Virus record (IMG/VR): IMGVR_UViG_3300027793_000078
Span: 1 to 64,000 of that record
Direction: 5' to 3' (one strand)
From: a virus
DNA: 64,000 bases
Shown here: one piece after another, positions 23,475-32,343 of the stretch
Position numbering within the stretch: position 1 is the first letter of the stretch
How the letters are laid out: each line of letters opens with the position of its first letter
Notes under the pieces: model-generated
What the model saw: only the letters and a program-made list of their open reading frames with translations
What the model was told of the DNA's origin: nothing
Databases searched by the model: none
Made by a program: the position numbers and the translations under genes

Positions 23475-24488
23475 ATGATATACGCTGAAGATGGATTTAA
23501 AGATGACGAAATTTACTTAAAAAATGTAGCAAGTTTAATACGTGAATATTGTGATCAATACAAAAAAGAACACAATGAACTAATGCCAAAATATGAAATG
23601 GCACAGCCGTATGTTAAATCCAAATATCCAAATTGCACAAGTTCAGATTTTCGCAGAGCAATGCATATTTATTGCACCGACTTGCTTTTATATACTGAAT
23701 TAACGAAAACGTCAGTATATAAAGATTTACAACGTGCATATTTGATGTTTCCAAAAAACATGAAGAGATTGGCTGAATGTGCGAATGTCACTGAAGAAAT
23801 GGCTTCATTTTATACGAGATTTTGGGCATCAAATGGTGACAAACTTTCAGATGAATGTTTATATAAATTCAACCTACATTATCAATCGTATTTAGATGGA
23901 GAAATATTAATATCTGAATTTTCAAAGAAAATTTTTAATTCAACAAATGCGGTTCAAATTTTGCTACTTCATATGCAGCAAAATTTTTTGATTAGTAAAT
24001 CGCATTATCAAAAAGCACAGAGCAAGATAAAAAAACGCGGGTTAGAATTTAAAATAACTGGCGATTATATTAATAAAATCTTTGTTGAACAAAATGGTAG
24101 ATGTGCGGTAACAAATACACCAATTTGTTCTTTTTATACAGATAGAAATGCAGTTTCTCCTTTGGTTTACAGTATTGACAGAATAGATAATGCAGTGGGG
24201 TATCTTCCCGGCAACATTAGACTTACCACAAAAAATGCAAATATGTGTCGTGGCAGTCTTACTGTAAATGAATTTAAAGAATTCATTGTTGTTGCATTTA
24301 TGAATATTGCCCGTGAAAATAAAAATTTAAATCATCTTTATGATGAAAAAATATTGGAAAAAATATCATTTGATAAAGAACCACACGCACTATTATCCAA
24401 CGTAAATGACTGCGACGATCTTTTAATATTTACAGAAAAATCAAAGGTTGAAACTAAAAAAGTTGAATATGATTACTGTTACGAGTAA
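23475..24488 (+). CDS. HNH-type nuclease-like protein, 337 aa
   Basis: Residues 1-190 are helical without motifs. The C-terminal third has CAVTNTPICSFYTDRNAV, then YSIDRIDNAVGYLPGNIRLTTKNANMCRG, the pattern of HNH/EndoVII-like nucleases in which SIDRIDN-x-x-GY carries the central Asp and PGNIRL leads to the last helix. The classic first His is replaced (SID for xHxD), so activity needs testing. May be a homing nuclease or a resolvase-like enzyme. Confidence 0.6.
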   Translation: MIYAEDGFKDDEIYLKNVASLIREYCDQYKKEHNELMPKYEMAQPYVKSKYPNCTSSDFRRAMHIYCTDLLLYTELTKTSVYKDLQRAYLMFPKNMKRLAECANVTEEMASFYTRFWASNGDKLSDECLYKFNLHYQSYLDGEILISEFSKKIFNSTNAVQILLLHMQQNFLISKSHYQKAQSKIKKRGLEFKITGDYINKIFVEQNGRCAVTNTPICSFYTDRNAVSPLVYSIDRIDNAVGYLPGNIRLTTKNANMCRGSLTVNEFKEFIVVAFMNIARENKNLNHLYDEKILEKISFDKEPHALLSNVNDCDDLLIFTEKSKVETKKVEYDYCYE

Positions 24489-24497
24489 ACAAAACAA

Positions 24498-24722
24498 ATG
24501 AAAGCAAAACACATAAAATACACGGTTGAGTTTGATGTTCCTATTAAAATAGAAGATACAAAAATGAATCCAAATGCATATGATATGATTACAGCATTAA
24601 TGGAGCAGTCTATAAAAACACAATTGTTCTATTTTACCAAAGACGGAGTACCACCACATTCAGTGCGAGCAAAAAACATAAAGGTATCATACGAAACCAC
24701 AGTTCAAGATTATCAGATATAA
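24498..24722 (+). CDS. Hypothetical protein, 74 aa
   Basis: Two beta segments (HIKYTVEFDVPIKIED and AKNIKVSYETTV) flank a helix (YDMITALMEQSIKTQL), a ferredoxin-like order. No motif. Lies 9 bases after the HNH-like gene. Confidence 0.55.
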   Translation: MKAKHIKYTVEFDVPIKIEDTKMNPNAYDMITALMEQSIKTQLFYFTKDGVPPHSVRAKNIKVSYETTVQDYQI

Positions 24723-24763
24723 GAAATTGAATCTAATTTTTTATAATGATACTATGTATCACT

Positions 24764-25000
24764 ATGAGTTCAAAAAAGAAAGTAACAATCAAACCAAAAG
24801 ACATCAAATACTCGGTAAATAATACAGAATTGCCGGTAACTATTACACACGATAATAAAGTGTATTTTGATGTTGATCCAAAAGATGAAGCCGCAGTTCT
24901 TGCAAAAGATCAAGATAAAATAAATGAATATCAAGCGAAGGTTCAGAAAACGATGGAATATTTATATTTAGAAGGCTTTATCGAAAATGAACCTGAATAA
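24764..25000 (+). CDS. Hypothetical protein, 78 aa
   Basis: Start at 24764 (MSSKKKVTIKPKDIKY) gives a basic N-terminus; an in-frame ATG 18 bases upstream is possible. Shares the K-P-K-D-I-K-Y-S-V strand idea with the previous gene, so the two may be distant relatives. Overlaps the start of the secreted protein gene by 14 bases. Confidence 0.55.
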   Translation: MSSKKKVTIKPKDIKYSVNNTELPVTITHDNKVYFDVDPKDEAAVLAKDQDKINEYQAKVQKTMEYLYLEGFIENEPE

Positions 25001-25703
25001 AATATTTCTCGCTTTTTTAATTTTTATATCTACTGCCGTTGCCGACGTTGTAAGTTATACAAATACACTACCTGCTAATTTTGATTACACAGAAAATACA
25101 ATAGGTAGAATCAATACCCAACAAACAATAACAATACCTCAATGGGACAATAATTTGTTTGTAAATTCGACACTAGTTAGTGTGTCGTATCAAATAAGAG
25201 GATTTTACTCATTTAATTATTTTGTATCTACTGGACCAAATACATACGGTGATTTTGAGTTTGCATATAATAATATGTATATGCAAGTAGAAGGTCCATT
25301 TACAACTTCAACAAGTGTAAATTTAATAGAATCTGATTTTGGTGGGCAATATTCTACTAATTTTGTTAATGTTTTTCCATTAACTACCATCAGCGGAACG
25401 TCAGGACTAATAAATAGTGTTGCATCTGATGTGTTGTTTGATAATAATATCGCAAATTATATTGGAACTGGTACATTGTCGTTTTTAATAAATGAATCAT
25501 CATTTATTTACATAAAAGGATATGCAACCGGCAACGGAGACATATCTTATACCCAAGGAGCAAGTAAATACAATGCATTAGAACTTGTTGTTAATTACGA
25601 ATATATTACTATACCTGAATCAAATTCATTATACGTTTTATTAGGTATTACTGCAATATTAATACCAGTATATTACTTTAACAATATAAAACGAAAACTC
25701 TAA
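24987..25703 (+). CDS. Secreted beta-sandwich protein with PEP-CTERM-like anchor, 238 aa
   Basis: A signal peptide covers about residues 1-19 (LNKIFLAFLIFISTAVA). The body resembles the choice-of-anchor E beta-sandwich: a TITIPQWDN strand followed by STLVSVSYQIRG. The C-terminus is TIPESNSLYVLLGITAIL, then a hydrophobic stretch and NNIKRKL: a PEP-like motif, membrane segment and basic tail, the sorting layout used by exosortases. The phage therefore seems to send a protein to the host surface during infection. Purpose unknown; exclusion of other phages or matrix change are possibilities. Confidence 0.7.
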   Translation: MNLNKIFLAFLIFISTAVADVVSYTNTLPANFDYTENTIGRINTQQTITIPQWDNNLFVNSTLVSVSYQIRGFYSFNYFVSTGPNTYGDFEFAYNNMYMQVEGPFTTSTSVNLIESDFGGQYSTNFVNVFPLTTISGTSGLINSVASDVLFDNNIANYIGTGTLSFLINESSFIYIKGYATGNGDISYTQGASKYNALELVVNYEYITIPESNSLYVLLGITAILIPVYYFNNIKRKL

Positions 25704-25711
25704 TATTTATA
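25704..25711 (+). promoter_or_regulatory. TATTTATA element before the gene at 25716
   Basis: Octamer overlapping nothing but the short intergenic gap, 4 bases before the ATG. Confidence 0.5.
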
Positions 25712-25715
25712 GGAT

Positions 25716-26456
25716 ATGAATTTATACCGAGAATTTTACGAATCATTGAAAGAAGCTGCGTCTGAACCATTTCTTTTGGGTTATATTGGAAGAAAAGCAT
25801 TTAATAATGGCAAAATAGAAGTAAAGATTGTTACAGATGATGATGCAAGACATCCTCAAGAATGGAGCGAAAGTGGACTTACATGGAGATTTGTACCAGA
25901 AGTTAATATGTTAACATTTTGGGAAAAGCCATCAAGAGAAGAATTATTAGCCGTAAAAAACTGGTTGGAAAAAAACAAGTATGATGTAAAAAGAACTCAT
26001 ATTTATGGTCAATCGTACAATATCAAGCGATATGCTCCTGATACGCCTGAAATGAAAAGAAAACCGCTTGGAGTTGATGAAAATACAAATAAAAAGTATT
26101 GTGCGGTTTTGTTGGATGAAGTATCACAAAAGAAACTTAAAAGTTTATTTGGCGATTTGATTCCTCAAAATTGGACATTAAAATGTCATCATATGACTAT
26201 TGATCCGTTCAATGAATGTGCTGATAATGTTGGAAAATCTGTGAATTTGATGTTGACACACTTTGGTAAAAGTGATAAAGCATGTGCTGTAAAAGTTGTT
26301 GGATACAAAGGAACCACGAATAATGCATTTCCTCATGTAACCATTGCCGTGAATGAAGCTGACGGCGGCAAAGCAAAAGATAGTAATACAATTACAGAAT
26401 GGACACCTATTCGTAAACATATTACACTTACGGGAACAATAGAAAACTTGGAATGA
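25716..26456 (+). CDS. 2H phosphoesterase-like cargo protein, 246 aa
   Basis: Leader MNLYREFYESLKE before AAS, a good prohead-protease-like site. In the C-terminal half two H-x-T motifs are present, HHMTIDPF (about residue 157) and PHVTIAVN (about residue 208), the signature of the 2H phosphoesterase/RNA-ligase-like fold, in which both histidines act on 2',3'-cyclic or 2'-5' RNA linkages. The N-terminal 100 residues form a separate domain. A role in RNA end healing after injection is inference. Ends 4 bases before the CCA-adding enzyme. Confidence 0.65.
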   Translation: MNLYREFYESLKEAASEPFLLGYIGRKAFNNGKIEVKIVTDDDARHPQEWSESGLTWRFVPEVNMLTFWEKPSREELLAVKNWLEKNKYDVKRTHIYGQSYNIKRYAPDTPEMKRKPLGVDENTNKKYCAVLLDEVSQKKLKSLFGDLIPQNWTLKCHHMTIDPFNECADNVGKSVNLMLTHFGKSDKACAVKVVGYKGTTNNAFPHVTIAVNEADGGKAKDSNTITEWTPIRKHITLTGTIENLE

Positions 26457-26460
26457 ATTT

Positions 26461-27891
26461 ATGATTAGTTTAAAAGAGTTATTGATGGAAGGAGCAAAAG
26501 AAAATGCTGCATTGGATTATTTGCAGCATTTGGTACGTAATGGGCCATTCAAAGGAAGAGTTTACCTTGCAGGCGGTGCTGTGCGTGATATGCAACTTGG
26601 TAAAGATCCAAAAGATTTGGATGTTGTTGTTACAGGCGGCATTGATGCTGGTATGGAATTTGCCAAATGGGCAACTCAATACATGAATAATTTCAAGGAA
26701 GGCAGCAATCCTGTGCTGTTTCCTACATATGGTACTGCTAAATTTACATTGAGTGGTATCGTTCATAATGGTATTGATTTGAGTGATGTCGATATTGAAG
26801 CAGTTGCAACCAGAAAAGAAAAATATAGTAGTGGCAGTCGCAAGCCAGAAGTAAGTTCTGGTGATCTTGCCGATGATGTTAATCGTAGAGATTTTACTGT
26901 TAATAGTCTGTTGAAAGACTTGACTAATGGTGAAATTTTGGATTTGACTGGATTGGGTAAACAAGATATTGCCGCTGGTATTATTCGCACTCCATTGAAT
27001 CCTGATATTATTTTCAGTGAAGATCCTCTTCGTATGTTGAGAGCGGTTCGATTTGCTTTCAAATATGATTGGGATTTGCCATTATTTATGATTCGGGCAT
27101 TGAAGCGCAATTCATCACAATTAAAAAATATTAGCAATGAACGTATTCGTGATGAACTGGATAAAATGCTTGTAACCGGTAGTCCAGATAGAGCAATTAA
27201 ATTGCTACGCATTACAGGATTGTTAAACTATATCATTCCAGAATTTAAAAGTGCATACAAGATGACACAAAATGTTCATCATAAGCATGATGTATTTACA
27301 CATACGTTGGAAGTTCTGAAGAAAACTAAACCTGTGTTGGCTCAACGTTTAATGGCATTGTTTCACGATATTGGCAAAACTGTTACTCGTAGTGTAACTC
27401 CTACAGGTGTTCATTTTTATGGACACGAAGACAGTGGTGCTGATATGGCAAAAGACATTATGAAGCGACTGAAATATCCAAATGAATTGGCTGACGCCGT
27501 TGCTTTGGGTGTTCAAAATCACATGCGCTTAAAGAGCGGCGGCGATGATGCAGTTAAACTGAGCGATAAAGCGTTGCGTAAATTTAAAGTTACTCTTGGC
27601 GATCAATTGGAAAATTTGCTTGATGTAATGCATGCAGATAATATTGCACATAGCGAAGCAAGCAGCATGCCAAATCAAATTGAAAATGTTAGAAAGCGTT
27701 TGGCAGCATTGCAAATGCCGACTGAAAAACCAAATTTACCTATCAATGGCAACGATTTGATTGCTTTGGGCTTGAAACCGGGTCCACAATTTGCGAAGAT
27801 TATGAGTGCAGTGACTGATGCTTGGTATGAAAACCCAAATATAAATCGTCAACAGGCACTTGAAATTGCTCGAAAAATTGTAAATTTATGA
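26461..27891 (+). CDS. cca: CCA-adding enzyme/poly(A) polymerase-family tRNA nucleotidyltransferase, 476 aa
   Basis: Class II nucleotidyltransferase: LAGGAVRD at about residue 36, DLDVVV at about 52 with the two catalytic Asp residues, RRDFTVNSL, then DPLRMLRAVRF and RIRDELDKML of the neck. A C-terminal HD domain follows (HDVFTHTLEV, LFHDIGK), as in bacterial CCA enzymes with 2',3'-cyclic phosphodiesterase/phosphatase activity, and a LKPGPQFAKIM ending. Function by family: building or repairing the CCA end of tRNA. The N-terminus, MISLKELLME before GAK, matches the packaging leaders around it, so the enzyme may be delivered with the DNA. Confidence 0.85.
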   Translation: MISLKELLMEGAKENAALDYLQHLVRNGPFKGRVYLAGGAVRDMQLGKDPKDLDVVVTGGIDAGMEFAKWATQYMNNFKEGSNPVLFPTYGTAKFTLSGIVHNGIDLSDVDIEAVATRKEKYSSGSRKPEVSSGDLADDVNRRDFTVNSLLKDLTNGEILDLTGLGKQDIAAGIIRTPLNPDIIFSEDPLRMLRAVRFAFKYDWDLPLFMIRALKRNSSQLKNISNERIRDELDKMLVTGSPDRAIKLLRITGLLNYIIPEFKSAYKMTQNVHHKHDVFTHTLEVLKKTKPVLAQRLMALFHDIGKTVTRSVTPTGVHFYGHEDSGADMAKDIMKRLKYPNELADAVALGVQNHMRLKSGGDDAVKLSDKALRKFKVTLGDQLENLLDVMHADNIAHSEASSMPNQIENVRKRLAALQMPTEKPNLPINGNDLIALGLKPGPQFAKIMSAVTDAWYENPNINRQQALEIARKIVNL

Positions 27892-28118
27892 AAATCAAAT
27901 GGATTATTGGGTATATTGATAGTTATGGGGCGATTCATTATAAAGCGGTAAAAATTAGTGATACTGTTGATAGCCATAATCAAATTTGGCCGGGACGAAC
28001 AAAGCAAACTAAATGGCGTTGGGTGCCCGATAAACCGTATCATTTGGATACTTATGGTATTGATTTGTGTCCAGAAGATGAAGACAATGTTTGGAACCTG
28101 ATTACCAAACTGCAATAA
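27888..28118 (+). CDS. Hypothetical protein, 76 aa
   Basis: Starts inside the CCA enzyme stop (ATGA). Beta-rich, with WPGRTKQTKWRW in the centre and an acidic end; no motif. The central part (YKAVKISDTVDSHNQ, GRTKQTKWRWVPDKP) resembles small phage proteins of unknown role. A terminator follows. Confidence 0.6.
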   Translation: MKIKWIIGYIDSYGAIHYKAVKISDTVDSHNQIWPGRTKQTKWRWVPDKPYHLDTYGIDLCPEDEDNVWNLITKLQ

Positions 28119-28123
28119 ATTAA

Positions 28124-28163
28124 CCAAACCCCGTAACTTTTATGAGTTACGGGGTCTTTTTTT
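28124..28163 (+). terminator. Rho-independent terminator
   Basis: ACCCCGTAACT (28128-28138) pairs with AGTTACGGGGT (28145-28155) around a 6-base loop, followed by seven T residues. Ends the CCA-enzyme transcript. Confidence 0.9.
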
Positions 28164-28164
28164 A

Positions 28165-28172
28165 TATTTATA
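28165..28172 (+). promoter_or_regulatory. TATTTATA element before the gene at 28176
   Basis: Octamer directly after a terminator and 3 bases before the ATG. Because transcription from upstream should stop at 28163, this element or something overlapping it must start the next transcript, which is the strongest local argument that it is a promoter. Confidence 0.6.
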
Positions 28173-28175
28173 ACT

Positions 28176-29609
28176 ATGCAATATAGCGATTTCTACAATT
28201 ATTTGATAAACGAAGCGTTTGATAGTGTTTATTCTTTTTTATTGAATCCAGAACATGATGATACTGAATGGTATGATTTGATTCGTAAATTTGAATCACA
28301 TGGTGGCAAAGTTCTTGGACAAGGAAAATATGCAACTGTAATGGAGCATCCTTCTTGGAAATACGTATTGAAAGTATTTAATGACGATGCGCCGTATATT
28401 AAATTTGTAAGATTTGCTTTGAAGAATCCACGTTCTTCATTTCCTGTATTTTATGACAAGCCTCGTAAAATTGTACCTCATTTCAAAAGATCCGAATCAC
28501 ATCCTTATTTGTATGTAGTTAAAACAGAAAAACTATATCCAATTAATAGAGACATATTTGGAGAAATTGAATATTATTTGTATTACAACTATGAATTTGT
28601 TGATGATATGATTGCAAAATATAGTCGTGATAATGAAAAAGACAACATGTGGATTGAAATGAAGCACAAGTTGGAAACATTAGAATCCAAATATCCTTCA
28701 TTACCACAATTTAAAGAAGATTATAATTTTTTACTAACCAATGCTAATTTCGGTCAACTTGATATGCATGTGCATAATATAATGCGTAGATCAAATGGAG
28801 AATTTGTTTTAATTGATCCATTTTGGCAAGGAGAATCAATTCATCAAATTCAAAAACGAGCATTTGATGCAGAAACAGATTATCCATATGACGAATATAT
28901 TGCTTCTCCTATGTTAAAAGGTGGAGAATTACCAAAGAGAAAGCAGGTTCGTAAAATTAATTACAAACCAAAAGAACCAGACTATAAGGCATCATATGGC
29001 GATGATTTTCCATTTTTTGAACAAAAAGTTAATAAAAAAGAATACGAACGTAGATATGAATTCATTCAAAAATATATTGAGTCTTTAATTGAAAAAGCTC
29101 CCGGCAAAAATCGTGAAGAAAAATTAACTTATGTCTGGAATCATCACAAATCAACAATGGAAAAACTCATAGCAGGATCACGCGCTTTGAGTAAACCATC
29201 CATTTTTGGTCGGATTGGTGATGAACATCCAGATTCTTATAAATCAAAATTTACAGCAGATAAGTATTATATTCGTTTTGGTGATTTGCCAAAAGGCGGC
29301 AAATCGAAAAACTATGCCACCAACGAAATGGAAATAGGAATTAGTTCTTATCCTGTTAAATGGAATATAGAAAAAAATAAATGGGAAATAATTGAAGATC
29401 AATTGGAAGAATTTTCAGCACTTCATAGTTTGATATATGATATAACTATAGGAGAAGGACGACCTGTTTATTTGATTCAAGGTCAAGAATTGAATGATTT
29501 GGGTAGTGACGGAGAACCTATGTTGGATGTTAACAAAATTAAAATTATTAAACAATTACAGCCAGATGAATTCTTTAGTAAAGAATTAGGAAACAATTGG
29601 TATAGATAA
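28176..29609 (+). CDS. Protein-kinase-fold cargo protein, 477 aa
   Basis: Leader MQYSDFYNYLINE before AFD. Residues 40-75 read KVLGQGKYATVMEHPSWKYVLKVF, a glycine loop followed by the candidate ATP-binding Lys. Around residue 195, QLDMHVHNIMRRSNGEFVLIDPFW matches the catalytic loop (H/D-x-x-x-x-N) and the D of the DFG-equivalent in kinase and aminoglycoside-phosphotransferase folds. The C-terminal 250 residues are a further domain without a match. T7 gp0.7 is a precedent for a phage kinase, but not for one that is packaged. Target unknown. Confidence 0.65.
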   Translation: MQYSDFYNYLINEAFDSVYSFLLNPEHDDTEWYDLIRKFESHGGKVLGQGKYATVMEHPSWKYVLKVFNDDAPYIKFVRFALKNPRSSFPVFYDKPRKIVPHFKRSESHPYLYVVKTEKLYPINRDIFGEIEYYLYYNYEFVDDMIAKYSRDNEKDNMWIEMKHKLETLESKYPSLPQFKEDYNFLLTNANFGQLDMHVHNIMRRSNGEFVLIDPFWQGESIHQIQKRAFDAETDYPYDEYIASPMLKGGELPKRKQVRKINYKPKEPDYKASYGDDFPFFEQKVNKKEYERRYEFIQKYIESLIEKAPGKNREEKLTYVWNHHKSTMEKLIAGSRALSKPSIFGRIGDEHPDSYKSKFTADKYYIRFGDLPKGGKSKNYATNEMEIGISSYPVKWNIEKNKWEIIEDQLEEFSALHSLIYDITIGEGRPVYLIQGQELNDLGSDGEPMLDVNKIKIIKQLQPDEFFSKELGNNWYR

Positions 29610-29624
29610 TAATATATATAAAAT

Positions 29625-30218
29625 ATGCATTTATCTAGATACGCAAAATTATTGGTTGAAAGTAACTTAACCCACGATTCGTTTGGTCGTAAAATCAAAG
29701 CGGCAATTGAGACTATTTTTGATGTTGACGATGTAAACATACAAAAAACAAATTTTTCAAAAGGTCCAAAATTTGCAAATTCGCATTTTAGTGCTGTTTT
29801 AATTTTTAAGTATCGTAATATTCCTTTAGAAATGACAGTTCATTTTTATCACTTGAAATTTTCGAAAAGCGAATTGAAACATTTAACAACCAATCAATTT
29901 ATGGATATGGTTCAATCTTCTGAATCTATACCCAAAATTGAAACGCCGGAAGATATATTGCGTTCTCCAAATATTCAAGTTATGTTAAGTGCTGTTTTAA
30001 CGTATAAACCAGTTACATACACCAAAGACATTATCGGTATAGATGACATGGAAGATGTTAAAGACATTCATATCGGAATCGTTAATTCAAATAATATAAG
30101 AAATTTAATGATCAAAGCAAAACAATTGATAGATAAATTGGGCGGAGATGATAATGCTCCTGATGAACCTGAACCGGTAGCGCCAATTCCTACAAATAAA
30201 AAATTAGTACCTGTATGA
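29625..30218 (+). CDS. Cargo protein of unknown function, 197 aa
   Basis: Leader MHLSRYAKLLVE before SNL. The middle is alpha/beta (SAVLIFKYRNIPLEMTVHF), the end is a Pro-rich linker (PDEPEPVAPIPTNK). No motif points to an activity. It overlaps the next gene by 4 bases. Confidence 0.55.
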   Translation: MHLSRYAKLLVESNLTHDSFGRKIKAAIETIFDVDDVNIQKTNFSKGPKFANSHFSAVLIFKYRNIPLEMTVHFYHLKFSKSELKHLTTNQFMDMVQSSESIPKIETPEDILRSPNIQVMLSAVLTYKPVTYTKDIIGIDDMEDVKDIHIGIVNSNNIRNLMIKAKQLIDKLGGDDNAPDEPEPVAPIPTNKKLVPV

Positions 30219-30547
30219 AAAATAAAATATCGTTAAAATCAATCTTAAAAGAAGCAATGATTATATTGCCTTTTGATGTTAGAAGCAGTGGTGTTGGTGA
30301 TTTTTATATTCAAATGGATGGTAACAATGCTGGCAAACCGTTTAAAGTAAAACCAGAAAAGGGCAATTATTATGCTGTAATTACAGATAAAAATATATTA
30401 TTGCCAGAATATTTTTATTATGTAGTTGAGTATTTATATACATCCGGTGCATTCAAACAAGTTATTCATGGTACAACAGTGCCACACTTGAATATCAAAG
30501 GATTTACTGAGGTTGTAGCTAAGTTTTTCTTTAAGACACCAAAGTAA
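30215..30547 (+). CDS. Cargo protein of unknown function, 110 aa
   Basis: Leader MKNKISLKSILKE before AMI. The rest is a small beta-rich domain (VGDFYIQMDGNN, YYAVITDKNILL, FYYVVEYLYTSG). Coupled by ATGA to the previous gene and followed within 7 bases by the convergent gene at 30554. Confidence 0.55.
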   Translation: MKNKISLKSILKEAMIILPFDVRSSGVGDFYIQMDGNNAGKPFKVKPEKGNYYAVITDKNILLPEYFYYVVEYLYTSGAFKQVIHGTTVPHLNIKGFTEVVAKFFFKTPK

Positions 30548-30553
30548 GATAAA

Positions 30554-31165
30554 TTAAACTTTTACTTTATCGAATTCAAGGTTATACTTCTTGCACATCT
30601 CAAGACATTTGCTATACGCCGCAAATGCTTCTGCTTTATTTGGACTTTGTGAAAGACGTTTCAACTTCTTGATTGTTTGATAAGTTGAGTGTGTCATTTC
30701 ACCATAAATAAATTCATCCATTGCGGGTGCATGTTCAGCAGTTTTTTCAGTTGCCTCATCATGTTGCCAGCTACCAAATTTGGTATTTTGTTCATTTAAC
30801 AACAATTCTGGATTCTTATCCAAGTCTTCAACCAATCTGTTGAAATTAATGTTGTTGGCATCTGGATGTTCACGCAATAGAAAATAAAGCATATTTAATA
30901 TTGGAGTTCGTACTGTTGGACAAAAATTGGTTTGTGTTTCAAGAATTTCTTGTTCTGTAAAACCCTGTTTTTTACCCTCGGCAATCAATAATTGCATTTT
31001 TTTTGTACCCTCTTTTACTTCCTCGTTGTACTTAACAGTATAATTGGTAGCAGCTTCACTTAAATTTTTGTGTGATTTTTTGATCTCAGCTACTTGCTCT
31101 TTTAATCTAAAAGCAAAATCAGGATTCTTCTCAAAAACACTCAATGCATAATTATTGTTACTCAT
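30554..31165 (-). CDS. Hypothetical helical protein, 203 aa
   Basis: The only leftward gene in this part of the window. Start at 31165 (MSNNNYALSVF). Almost entirely helical with a coiled-coil-like N-terminal half (RLKEQVAEIKKSHKNLSEAA) and a cluster NFCPTVRTPILNMLYF. No domain recognised. Its orientation against the cargo genes suggests a different expression time. Confidence 0.6.
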   Translation of the reverse strand: MSNNNYALSVFEKNPDFAFRLKEQVAEIKKSHKNLSEAATNYTVKYNEEVKEGTKKMQLLIAEGKKQGFTEQEILETQTNFCPTVRTPILNMLYFLLREHPDANNINFNRLVEDLDKNPELLLNEQNTKFGSWQHDEATEKTAEHAPAMDEFIYGEMTHSTYQTIKKLKRLSQSPNKAEAFAAYSKCLEMCKKYNLEFDKVKV

Positions 31166-31200
31166 ATATACATATATATGAAGCAACTATTATAAAAACC

Positions 31201-31228
31201 TTGACTTTTTCATTTTTCTAGGTATTGT
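31201..31228 (+). promoter_or_regulatory. Sigma70-type promoter for the gene at 31235
   Basis: TTGACT (31201-31206), 16-base spacer, TATTGT (31223-31228), 6 bases before the ATG. Confidence 0.6.
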
Positions 31229-31234
31229 TGCCAT

Positions 31235-32275
31235 ATGAACAACGAAGATGTATTTGATGTGCCAAAGCCAAAAACGAAACTATTTGGTGAACGTGCCGCC
31301 CGTGTAACCACGGCAGAAATGAATGCTGTGTTTAACGAAATTCGCGGCATTTTTGCTGGTAGCACATACATTAGTCGCATGGATTTGAGCAAACCATTGC
31401 CTAGTAAAGAAGATCATGGTGATATTGACATTGTGGTGGAAACTTCACCGGGCACGGACTTGAAAGAGTATATTCGATCATATCTTGTATATTCAGATCA
31501 CTTTAAAAATTACCTAGTTGAAACGGTTAATAACGGCCCTATTATGCATTGTTTGTTTCATAGCTCGGCTATAAATAAACAAGTTCATGTGGATTTCATT
31601 TTTGCAAGTCCAGCAGAATATGATTCTACTCTGATGTATTTGGCCTACAACGACTTTAGTGGTATTTTGGGTGTAGTTACTCGAAAGCTAAAGTTTAACT
31701 ACGGCAACAAAGGAATGTTTAAAATCTATGTGGACAAAAAGGGGCAATATCATTATATTCTATTGACTCACAACTTGGTTGATGGATTGAAGATGATGGG
31801 GTATGGAAACATTATTCACACCTATTATCATATTCAAAACAATGAAGATATTTCCAAGTTTATTGGATACAGTGATTTGTTTGATAGCAGCTATTTGATT
31901 GGAAGCGATTTGAATCGTGGTGATCGTAAACGTATGCGAGCAGGTCGCCCAAGTGCCCGTGATCTTAAAGGTAAATTGGTTGACCTAAATAAGAAGCGCA
32001 GTCAGATGGACGATGACTATTATTTCAAATTGTTGTTTCCTGACAAGTACGCTGAGTATTTGGCAAAATGCAAAGCTATTGAAGATTATATTCCTCCCAA
32101 GAGCAAATACAATGGTAATTGGCTGATGCAAAAGTTTCCGGCAATCAAACCGGGACCAATCATTGGTAAAATTCAGTTGTATTGGTTGAAACGATATGGC
32201 GATCAACTAGACAATATTGACGAAAATCAATTGATTAGTGATACAAGTCAATATATTGCAGAAAATACAGTTTAA
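31235..32275 (+). CDS. Nucleotidyltransferase-fold protein, 346 aa
   Basis: Near residue 60 the sequence EDHGDIDIVVE supplies a D-x-D motif and VHVDFIFAS a third acidic strand, the layout of Pol-beta-type nucleotidyltransferases. The C-terminus has KPGPIIGKIQLYWLKRYG, echoing the LKPGPQFAKIM ending of the CCA enzyme at 26461, so the two may share a tail domain. The usual G-S motif before the first Asp is replaced by PLPSKEDHG. Likely substrate is RNA or tRNA, by analogy only. No packaging leader. Confidence 0.6.
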   Translation: MNNEDVFDVPKPKTKLFGERAARVTTAEMNAVFNEIRGIFAGSTYISRMDLSKPLPSKEDHGDIDIVVETSPGTDLKEYIRSYLVYSDHFKNYLVETVNNGPIMHCLFHSSAINKQVHVDFIFASPAEYDSTLMYLAYNDFSGILGVVTRKLKFNYGNKGMFKIYVDKKGQYHYILLTHNLVDGLKMMGYGNIIHTYYHIQNNEDISKFIGYSDLFDSSYLIGSDLNRGDRKRMRAGRPSARDLKGKLVDLNKKRSQMDDDYYFKLLFPDKYAEYLAKCKAIEDYIPPKSKYNGNWLMQKFPAIKPGPIIGKIQLYWLKRYGDQLDNIDENQLISDTSQYIAENTV

Positions 32276-32278
32276 TAA

Positions 32279-32311
32279 CAAAACCCCGTCAAAAACGACG
32301 GGGTTTTTTTC
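32279..32311 (+). terminator. Rho-independent terminator
   Basis: AACCCCGTC (32282-32290) pairs with GACGGGGTT (32297-32305), loop AAAAAC, followed by seven T residues. Confidence 0.9.
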
Positions 32312-32332
32312 TAATTTTACTGAGAGACAGTA

Positions 32333-32339
32333 TATTTAT
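32333..32339 (+). promoter_or_regulatory. TATTTAT element before the gene at 32344
   Basis: Heptamer 4 bases before the ATG and downstream of a terminator, like the one at 28165. Confidence 0.55.
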
Positions 32340-32343
32340 TGAT

